Below, piece after piece: positions 1 through 4,881 of a stretch of DNA of 12,798 nucleotides (positions are counted from its first letter, which is position 1; each line of letters begins with the position of its first letter). The stretch is from Odoribacter sp. UBA944 (GTDB lineage Bacteria; Bacteroidota; Bacteroidia; Bacteroidales; Marinifilaceae), in NCBI GenBank assembly GCA_002293375.1, contig DBDA01000015.1:1-12798 (forward strand), read 5' to 3'. Position numbers and translations under genes: made by a program. The notes beneath the pieces are model-generated. The model saw nothing but the letters and a program-made list of their open reading frames with translations, was not told where the DNA came from and did not search any database.

Positions 1-2
1 AC

Positions 3-131
3 GCCGAGGTAAAAAACAGCAACCATTGGCCCATGAGACAGGCCACATTTGCGAAGTTTCTTGAAAAAACAACACAAATGGCTGAAAATCACAAAAATGG
101 AGAAAAACGTCTATGCCGGATAATTTTGTAA
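3..131 (+). CDS. Possible 3' end of a gene cut by the window edge, unrecognised
   Basis: This frame is open from the window edge to a TAA at 129-131, giving about 42 residues with a basic, helix-prone middle (around FAKFLEKTTQMAENHKN). I do not recognise a family and cannot see a start. It may be the tail of a gene beginning outside the window, or chance openness in A-rich DNA. It ends 16 bp before the first copy of the 25-bp direct repeat, in a stretch that otherwise holds gene debris. Confidence 0.2.
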   Translation, partial: AEVKNSNHWPMRQATFAKFLEKTTQMAENHKNGEKRLCRIIL

Positions 132-147
132 TACATTGATAATTACA

Positions 148-172
148 ATGATTACCTCGGTACCCGCAGAAG
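148..172 (+). repeat. 25-bp direct repeat, copy 1
   Basis: This is an exact 25-base copy of 1405-1429. It starts ATGATTACC, contains the palindrome GGTACC and ends CGCAGAAG. Read in frame it gives M-I-T-S-V-P-A-E and then a stop at 181-183. It lies immediately before the point where acetyltransferase homology begins. Identity stops on both sides (A against C before it, T against A after it), so the repeat is sharply bounded. Confidence 0.85.
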
Positions 173-183
173 TGGGATTGTGA

Positions 184-327
184 GACGAAATCCGAAAACG
201 CTTTGACGCCCAAACAATCGACTTTTTACTGAACCTTAAATGGTGGAACTGGAGTGTTGAAAAAATCAAGCGAAACATGGCGTATATTTCAAATGCGGAT
301 ATTGACGCATTAAAAGCCGTCAAATAA
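184..327 (+). pseudogene. C-terminal remnant of a CatB-type xenobiotic acetyltransferase
   Basis: About 47 codons remain, read from just after the in-frame TGA at 181-183 to the TAA at 325-327. The translation contains IRKRFDAQTIDFLLNLKWWNW followed by EKIKRN, which matches the C-terminal helix region of CatB/Vat-type hexapeptide-repeat acetyltransferases (typically I-x-K-R-F then W-W-x-W-x-x-E-K-I). These enzymes acetylate chloramphenicol or streptogramin A when complete, as trimers with a left-handed beta-helix. Here the entire beta-helix, the catalytic His and the conserved G-N-P-A turn are missing, so no enzyme can be made. The break coincides with the end of the 25-bp repeat. The CPBP gene starts 10 bp after the stop, so the two may once have been co-transcribed. 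The family call rests on memory of the motif. Confidence 0.65.
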
Positions 328-337
328 CATCAAAGAA

Positions 338-1189
338 ATGAACAAAACCATCAGAAACATCATCATTTTTTCCATAGTAGCCATTACTTGCGGTTGGCTC
401 GGCCTTTTCATTGACAAACTTGCCGTACAACAACCCGAAGGCGAATCTCTGGGAATGGGAATTTGGTTAGTTTTCCCCCTATTGACAGTCATTCTACTTC
501 GCTTCTTTGCAGGCGACGGCTGGAAAGACGCAGGAATCAGTCCCAACTTCAAAGGAAATTTAAAATGGTACGCCATCGCGGTATTGATTTATCCTTTGGT
601 AACAGCCATCGTACTTTTACTCGGAAAAATCTTCGGGTGGATTGACTTCGCAAACTTCAAAACAGGCGTTTACCTGACCGGATTTATGACCACACTGCTG
701 CCAAACTTCATCAAAAACATCTTTGAAGAATCTGTCTGGCGAGGCTATCTGACCACCAAACTACTCAAAGAAAAGGTGAAAGACGTTTGGCTCTACCTCA
801 TTGTCGGCGGAATCTGGGGCGTTTGGCACTTACCCTACTATTTGCATTTTTTGCCCGAAGCGGACATGTACCGGATTTTACCTGTCGGACGGCTTGCATT
901 CGCTCTGGTAGCAATTGCTTCCATGATTTGTTGGACAATCATGTTTATTGAAATCTTCCGGCTTACAAAATCACTTTGGCCGGTCGTCATCCTTCACACG
1001 GTTGAAGACTCCGTGATAAACCATTTAATAATGGATGAACACATCGCAATCGTTACGGGAAAAGAAATTTTGATTTCACCGGTTGCAGGCATCATCACTT
1101 CAACCTTATATTTAGGCGTAGGCTTATTCCTGCGGCAAAAACGAAAACAGAAACAGACATGCACTACCAAAAAGTATCCGGCACATTAA
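338..1189 (+). CDS. CPBP-family intramembrane protease-like protein (CAAX/Abi)
   Basis: The protein has 283 residues with about seven hydrophobic membrane segments. The CPBP/Abi motifs are present: E-E-x-x-x-R at residues 130-135 (EESVWR), a membrane motif with W-G-V-W-H (His164), and H-x-x-x-D at 220-224 (HTVED). In the family these polar residues form the intramembrane active site of Rce1-like proteases. Bacterial members have been linked to bacteriocin self-immunity, prenyl-protein processing or scaffolding, and the substrate here is unknown. The first ATG lies 10 bp after the acetyltransferase remnant; no clear ribosome binding site is seen, as usual in Bacteroidetes. The last 31 bases overlap the first ATG of the radical SAM remnant. 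Base composition is AT-richer than downstream genes. The gene looks intact although both neighbours are broken, so it may be the cargo of a small acquired cassette. Confidence 0.85.
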   Translation: MNKTIRNIIIFSIVAITCGWLGLFIDKLAVQQPEGESLGMGIWLVFPLLTVILLRFFAGDGWKDAGISPNFKGNLKWYAIAVLIYPLVTAIVLLLGKIFGWIDFANFKTGVYLTGFMTTLLPNFIKNIFEESVWRGYLTTKLLKEKVKDVWLYLIVGGIWGVWHLPYYLHFLPEADMYRILPVGRLAFALVAIASMICWTIMFIEIFRLTKSLWPVVILHTVEDSVINHLIMDEHIAIVTGKEILISPVAGIITSTLYLGVGLFLRQKRKQKQTCTTKKYPAH

Positions 1190-1500
1190 ACAACAACCGC
1201 ATCCCCACCATCGTCTGGTTATCTCCCATTTTACCCTTCATCAACGACACTGAAGAAAATATTTCAGCTATCTTAGCGGCCTGTATAAACGCAAAAGTTT
1301 ACGGCATCCTCTGCTTCGGCATGGGACTTACGTTAAGAGAAGGAAACCGCGAATATTTCTACAAAAACTTAGACAGACATTTTCCCGGATTAAAAGAAAC
1401 ATACATGATTACCTCGGTACCCGCAGAAGAAAAGGCTCCCCCAATCATTCGACCGAAAAAAACACCCTTCCCCCTTCTGAAAACAAAAACAAACCCGTAA
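1159..1500 (+). pseudogene. C-terminal fragment of a radical SAM (SPL-like) protein
   Basis: An open frame of 113 codons. Residues about 14-82 read like the C-terminal half of the Bacteroidetes/Firmicutes radical SAM proteins related to spore photoproduct lyase: IPTIVWLSPILPFINDTEEN, then AKVYGILCFGMGLTLREGNR, then YFYKNLDRHFPGLK. The N-terminal half with the C-x-x-x-C-x-x-C cluster motif that binds the 4Fe-4S cluster is absent, so the product cannot be a working radical SAM enzyme. Family-like sequence begins right at the end of the CPBP gene and stops at residue 82, exactly where the second copy of the 25-bp repeat starts. The remaining residues (MITSVPAEE and a Pro/Lys-rich tail) look non-homologous. 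A translated small protein is possible but not supported. Confidence 0.65.
1405..1429 (+). repeat. 25-bp direct repeat, copy 2
   Basis: Exact match to 148-172, same orientation, with starts 1257 bp apart. Here it lies inside the tail of the radical SAM fragment, at the point where family similarity ends, and again reads M-I-T-S-V-P-A-E in the local frame. No inverted copy was found by eye elsewhere in the window. Confidence 0.85.
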
Positions 1501-1548
1501 ATTGTATCACACCGGCATTCCCGGAAAACAACAAAAAAATTACAAACC

Positions 1549-1941
1549 ATGTTCTCCGATAAAACACCAGGCCAACAGGAACAAAATTCAAACCTGTTCG
1601 AAGATACGCTGCGTGAAATCGGCATCGTATCCGGCAAAATCACATTAAACGATGTGTTGAAAGTAATCATATTCCGATACCAAAAAATAGAAACCTTGCT
1701 GCAAACACAACACCGGCAGGCAATCGAACACACACCGCTCGAAGAGTGGGTAGACGGACAATACGTCATGCAACTCCTGCACCTGTCGCTCCGCACCCTG
1801 CAAGACATCCGCGACAGAGGCATACTGCCCTTCTCACGCATCGGCAACAAACTCTACTACCGCCTGCAGGACATCCGTAAAATCCTCGCAGACAACTACA
1901 TCATGTACAACCTTTCAAACCGGAAAAATACCCCCGCCTAA
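1549..1941 (+). CDS. Small helix-turn-helix protein (HTH_17/MerR-like, excisionase-type)
   Basis: The protein has 130 residues. Residues about 67-115 form a winged helix-turn-helix of the kind common in Bacteroidetes mobile and accessory regions: W-V-D-G-Q-Y-V-M-Q-L-L-H-L-S, then RTLQDIRDRGILPFSRIGNK, then L-Y-Y-R-L-Q-D-I. This matches the HTH_17 pattern (a first helix that reads a step such as D-V-M-Q-L-L, then R-T-L-Q, then G-x-L-P-x-x-x-I-G). The N-terminal 65 residues are predicted helical and may mediate oligomerisation. Family members act as excisionases or small transcription factors; the target is unknown. The gene ends 8 bp before a five-copy 11-bp tandem array, which is a natural candidate binding site. 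No integrase or transposase is nearby, so a mobile-element role is inference only. Confidence 0.8.
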   Translation: MFSDKTPGQQEQNSNLFEDTLREIGIVSGKITLNDVLKVIIFRYQKIETLLQTQHRQAIEHTPLEEWVDGQYVMQLLHLSLRTLQDIRDRGILPFSRIGNKLYYRLQDIRKILADNYIMYNLSNRKNTPA

Positions 1942-1949
1942 TAATACCT

Positions 1950-2004
1950 GTACGTGTTCCGTACGTGTTCCGTGTGTGTTCCGTGCGTGTTCCGTGCGTG
2001 TTCC
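1950..2004 (+). repeat. Five tandem 11-bp units
   Basis: Five head-to-tail units of GTACGTGTTCC with variation only at the third and fourth bases: two GTACGTGTTCC, one GTGTGTGTTCC and two GTGCGTGTTCC. The last seven bases (GTGTTCC) are the same in all five units. A period of 11 is close to one turn of the double helix, so any bound protein would sit on the same DNA face at each unit. The array lies between the HTH gene and the C-rich gene at 2115, with about 110 bp from its end to that start codon. Confidence 0.9.
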
Positions 2005-2015
2005 ATAGGCAGAAC

Positions 2016-2030
2016 AAGCAAAACCCAACG
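2016..2030 (+). repeat. 15-bp direct repeat, copy 1 (upstream of the C-rich gene)
   Basis: AAGCAAAACCCAACG occurs here and again at 2119-2133, inside codons 2-7 of the downstream gene. The two copies are 103 bp apart. This may be a small duplication of the gene start, or a repeated binding site. Confidence 0.7.
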
Positions 2031-2114
2031 TATAAAACCCGCCTGCAAACAAGTGCCCAAAAGTATGTTTATACAAAGGGTTCCATACAACCACAATAAG
2101 AAAAATACACCGTG

Positions 2115-2792
2115 ATGAAAGCAAAACCCAACGAACTGTTTGAAAATCTCTCCGGAACCTTCGGCGAATTGACCGTATCCAACCGCTCCGGTCAATTAAT
2201 CGTTCACAAAAAAACAAACCCGAAAAACGCCAACACCGCCCCCCAGAAAGCCACCCGAAAAAAATTCATCCACTACACAAGCAAATGGGCGGCCCTCACC
2301 GACCAACAGCGCAACCAATGGAACCAAACCGCCCGCGAAGCCTCCGCAAACCCCCATCGCTTCGGCGTCTCCCAAAAAGTAAACGGCTGGAACCTCTACC
2401 TCAAATGCAACATCAACCTCTCCCTGCTCGACACCCCCGTCGAACTGCACGAACCCGTCCCGGAATTTCCCCAACCCGCCCCGCACATCAGGCAGATCAG
2501 CCTCACCACCGACACCATAACCGTTGAACTGGCGGAACCCGTCCCGGCGGGCCACACCATCATCATCCGGGCCACCCCCCTAAACGCCGGGCAAACCACC
2601 AACACCAAACGCCTCTTCCAGGCCGGCACCATCCCGGAAGGCAGCCAAACCGCCGACATCACCGAAACATTCCGCGCACGCTTCGGCGAACCGACAAACC
2701 AGAAAAAAATACAGATACAAATCTACGCCATCCACAACCAAAGCGGCTACGCATCCCCCCGTCTCGAAGCCCTCTCAAACACCCTCCCCTGA
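2115..2792 (+). CDS. Two-part hypothetical protein, DUF6266-like layout, very C-rich gene
   Basis: The product has 225 residues from the ATG at 2115; a GTG directly before it is a less likely start. Residues 1-75 read like the N-terminus of small Bacteroidetes proteins of the DUF6266 type: a short G-x-F-G-x-L-x-V strand, a basic strand (GQLIVHKKTNPKNANTAPQK), then a helix with W-A-A-L-T-D-Q-Q-R-N-Q-W. Residues about 125-220 alternate beta strands and turns (ITVELAEPVPAGHTIIIRAT) and look like an Ig-like sandwich. A linker at 108-124 is Pro-rich. No signal peptide or catalytic motif is visible. In related proteins the role is unknown; a structural or phage-like role is a guess. The coding strand is strikingly C-rich and G-poor (for example 24 C against 6 G in 2221-2280, 27 against 8 in 2401-2460). 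DUF6266 membership is by resemblance, not by search. Confidence 0.65.
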   Translation: MKAKPNELFENLSGTFGELTVSNRSGQLIVHKKTNPKNANTAPQKATRKKFIHYTSKWAALTDQQRNQWNQTAREASANPHRFGVSQKVNGWNLYLKCNINLSLLDTPVELHEPVPEFPQPAPHIRQISLTTDTITVELAEPVPAGHTIIIRATPLNAGQTTNTKRLFQAGTIPEGSQTADITETFRARFGEPTNQKKIQIQIYAIHNQSGYASPRLEALSNTLP

Positions 2793-3061
2793 CAACTGCA
2801 ACCCATACCCACAAGCGCAGGCCCGTTGCTTTCCAAAAGCGTGGATCGGAACGGCGAATCGTTTACTTGCTCCGGCTAAGCGCCCGGAATCCGCCCTGCT
2901 CGACGAAGGAGCAACGCGACTGAGGAGGTTGCGGATACCAGCGAAAGCCGGAGCTTAGAAAACCGCCGTGAAGACTGCTTTTGGAAAGCAACAGGCTGGA
3001 GCGACGGTAAAAAGAAGATGTCCAAAAAACACTCATCTGCTTCATGAACACTTCTTGAGAA
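2793..3061. other. Intergenic stretch holding a structured element, no gene seen
   Basis: Together with the pruA terminator and trailer this makes about 330 bp without a gene. I find no convincing open frame in it. Its main content is the self-complementary element at 2821-2996. The stretch after it (2997-3061) is A-rich with weak hairpin potential only, such as AGATG near 3016 against CATCT near 3034. Confidence 0.6.
2821..2996. repeat. Self-complementary element of about 176 bp: structured RNA or palindromic repeat
   Basis: The ends form a 20-bp inverted repeat with one mismatch; its core at 2825-2840 (GTTGCTTTCCAAAAGC) pairs perfectly with 2977-2992. Inside are further nested pairings: ACGGCG 2851-2856 with CGCCGT 2964-2969; GCTCCGGC 2869-2876 with GCCGGAGC 2947-2954; ATCCGC 2889-2894 with GCGGAT 2931-2936; and a small hairpin TGCTC/GAGCA at 2897-2913. 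An alternative pairing, CTAAGC 2876-2881 with GCTTAG 2953-2958, competes with the GCTCCGGC stem. So many ordered stems argue for a folded RNA or a MITE-like dispersed repeat. No flanking target duplication was seen, and the transcribed strand cannot be told. Confidence 0.6.
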
Positions 3062-3095
3062 TAAAAAAAGAGGCTGTCCAATTTTAGACAGCCTC
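3062..3095 (-). terminator. Intrinsic terminator of pruA
   Basis: On the minus strand, GAGGCTGTC and GACAGCCTC form a perfect 9-bp stem around an 8-base loop (stem arms at 3087-3095 and 3070-3078). A run of seven T follows directly (the A run at 3063-3069 on the plus strand). It lies 26 bp beyond the pruA stop codon in the right orientation. The plus-strand side lacks a T run, so it is probably one-directional. Confidence 0.85.
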
Positions 3096-3121
3096 CTGTA
3101 AACAAGCAGCTCCTCAAACCC

Positions 3122-4753
3122 CTACTCCTCCAAAAAATTCGGATACATATAACTCGTAGCCGGAACAAAAGTCTCCTTAATAGTCTGCGGAGACACCCAA
3201 CGCAACAAATTAATAACAGAACCCGCCTTATCATTCGTCCCCGAAGCCCGTCCGCCGCCAAAAGGCTGCTGATCCACCACAGCACCGGTCGGCTTATCAT
3301 TAATATAAAAATTCCCGGCAGTATGCGTCAAACGCTCCGTCATCCGCTCAATCCTCGCCCGGTCCTGCGAAAAAATAGCCCCCGTCAAAGCATACGTAGA
3401 ACTCCTATCCAACACATCCAACGTCTCATCCACCTTACCCTCATCATACACATAAACAGTCAGCACCGGCCCGAACAACTCCTCCAGCATCGTATCATAA
3501 TCCGGCCTCTTCGCCAAAATAACCGTCGGATAAACAAAAAACCCCTTCGACTTATCATACCTTCCCCCCAGCACCACCTCCGCATCCGGCGAAGCCTTCG
3601 CCCGATCGATCGCCCCCGCCAGTTTATCAAAAGAATCCTCATCGATCACAGCATTCACAAAATTCCTGAAATCCTCCACACCCCCAACCTGAATCGCCTT
3701 CAGGTCCGCCTCCATAAACCTCAGCACATCCGGCCAAAGATTAGAAGGAACATAAGCGCGGGAAGCCGCAGAACACTTCTGTCCCTGATACTCAAAAGCC
3801 CCGCGCACCATCGCAGTCGCCACCTGTTTAGCCGGGGCCGTCGGGTCCGCGAAAATATAATCCTTCCCTCCGGTCTCGCCCACAATGCGGGGATACGTAC
3901 GGTAATGGCCGATATTTTGTACAATAGTACTCCAAATACTGTTAAACACCCCCGTAGAACCCGTAAAATGAATACCGGCGAACTCCTTGCTCTTCAACAA
4001 CACATCAGAAGCCGCCGGCCCCGAACAATACACCAAATTGATCACCCCGTCCGGCAATCCGGCCTCCTGCAAAATCTGCATGATCAGGTGGGCGGAATAA
4101 ACAGCCGTTTTAGACGGCTTCCACACACACACATTGCCCATCAGCGCCGGCGCACCCGGCAAATTACCGGCAATAGAAGTAAAATTAAACGGCGTCAGGG
4201 CAAAAACAAACCCCTCCAGCGGTCGCCACACCTGGCGGTTCCAGATACCCGGCGCCGAATTAGGCTGCATCCCGTAAATCTCATACATATTCTTCACATT
4301 GAACCGGTAAAAATCCGCCAACTCACACACACAATCAATCTCCGCCTGGAAAGCGTTCTTAGACTGCCCCAACATAGTCACCGCATTCATCTGCTGCCGG
4401 TACGGCCCGGCAATCAACTCCGCCGCCTTCAGGAAAATAGCGGCCCGGCTCTCCCAATGCATCCTTTCCCAGGCCGGCTTAGCCTTCAGGGCCGCCTCCA
4501 CAGCCATCTGCACATGCGTGGCATCACCCTGGTGATAATGTCCCAACAAATGCTTCCGTTCGTGCGGGGGGCGCATCTCCACCAACTTGCCGGTCCGCAC
4601 CTCCTTCCCGCCAATGATCATCGGGAGATCCGCCACGCTCTTTTTAACCGCCGCCAACGCAGCTTTCAACTCTTTTCGTTCGGGAGAACCCGGCGCGTAA
4701 CCTTTAACGGGCTCATTGCTTACATGCGGTAATTTGTATACTCCTTTGGGCAT
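3122..4753 (-). CDS. pruA: L-glutamate gamma-semialdehyde dehydrogenase (1-pyrroline-5-carboxylate dehydrogenase)
   Basis: A 543-residue aldehyde dehydrogenase that oxidises glutamate semialdehyde (in equilibrium with pyrroline-5-carboxylate) to glutamate with NAD+, the second step of proline breakdown in the cytosol. Visible motifs: the nucleotide-site segment PFNFTSIAGNLPGAPALMGN (188-207), F-T-G-S-T (263-267), catalytic base Glu293 in V-G-E-T-G-G-K-D, nucleophile Cys327 in G-Q-K-C-S-A-A-S-R-A-Y, and the C-terminal Q-P-F-G-G-G-R-A-S-G-T-N-D. Length and the long N-terminal extension fit the single-domain ALDH4-like form rather than the PutA fusion. The start ATG is followed by MPKGVYKLP, typical of the family. 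The gene is alone on its strand, with its own terminator and a -7 element about 40 bp upstream. No proline dehydrogenase is in the window. Confidence 0.95.
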   Translation of the reverse strand: MPKGVYKLPHVSNEPVKGYAPGSPERKELKAALAAVKKSVADLPMIIGGKEVRTGKLVEMRPPHERKHLLGHYHQGDATHVQMAVEAALKAKPAWERMHWESRAAIFLKAAELIAGPYRQQMNAVTMLGQSKNAFQAEIDCVCELADFYRFNVKNMYEIYGMQPNSAPGIWNRQVWRPLEGFVFALTPFNFTSIAGNLPGAPALMGNVCVWKPSKTAVYSAHLIMQILQEAGLPDGVINLVYCSGPAASDVLLKSKEFAGIHFTGSTGVFNSIWSTIVQNIGHYRTYPRIVGETGGKDYIFADPTAPAKQVATAMVRGAFEYQGQKCSAASRAYVPSNLWPDVLRFMEADLKAIQVGGVEDFRNFVNAVIDEDSFDKLAGAIDRAKASPDAEVVLGGRYDKSKGFFVYPTVILAKRPDYDTMLEELFGPVLTVYVYDEGKVDETLDVLDRSSTYALTGAIFSQDRARIERMTERLTHTAGNFYINDKPTGAVVDQQPFGGGRASGTNDKAGSVINLLRWVSPQTIKETFVPATSYMYPNFLEE

Positions 4754-4793
4754 AATGATAAGTGTTTATAGATAATGAATACTCTGCATTTTG

Positions 4794-4801
4794 CAAATAT
4801 A
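4794..4801 (-). promoter_or_regulatory. Putative -7 promoter element of pruA
   Basis: On the minus strand this reads TATATTTG, a perfect match to the Bacteroidetes -7 consensus TAnnTTTG. It predicts a transcript start roughly 30-35 bp before the pruA ATG. The -33 element is only approximate (a T-rich stretch at about 4820-4825 on the opposite strand). The call rests on the consensus and position. Confidence 0.5.
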
Positions 4802-4846
4802 ACAGTATTTTTGAGATAAAAAACATGACAAACGGCAGGTTTATTG

Positions 4847-4854
4847 TATCTTCG
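4847..4854 (+). promoter_or_regulatory. Possible -7 element for the ABC-F/rlmB unit
   Basis: TATCTTCG differs from TAnnTTTG at one base and lies 27 bp before the chosen ABC-F start. No good TTTG is found at the usual distance upstream. It is supported mainly by lying in the short divergent gap between pruA and the ABC-F gene. Confidence 0.3.
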
Positions 4855-4881
4855 CGCGGCAGTTTAAAAGCAGTTTCGCTT

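Noticed and set aside
148..1429. Target-site duplication of a composite transposon
   Set aside because: 25 bp is too long for common target duplications, and no transposase or terminal inverted repeats lie between the copies.
1915..2217. Minus-strand frames with the repeated peptide N-T-H-G-T-x-T-E-H
   Set aside because: The repetition is simply the translation of the 11-bp tandem array; there is no flanking domain or start context.
2821..2996. Group II intron end or integron attC site
   Set aside because: No domain V-like sequence, reverse transcriptase or integron integrase is present, and the stem order does not match the short simple and core sites of attC.
3323..4732. Long open frame of 469 codons on the plus strand
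   Set aside because: It lies wholly opposite pruA, its translation is Arg/His/Pro-rich low-complexity, and pruA has all catalytic motifs. It is a shadow frame.
4762..4881. N-terminal extension of the ABC-F protein starting at GTG 4762
   Set aside because: The 40 extra residues have no family counterpart, overlap the pruA promoter, and the ABC fold begins directly at ATG 4882.
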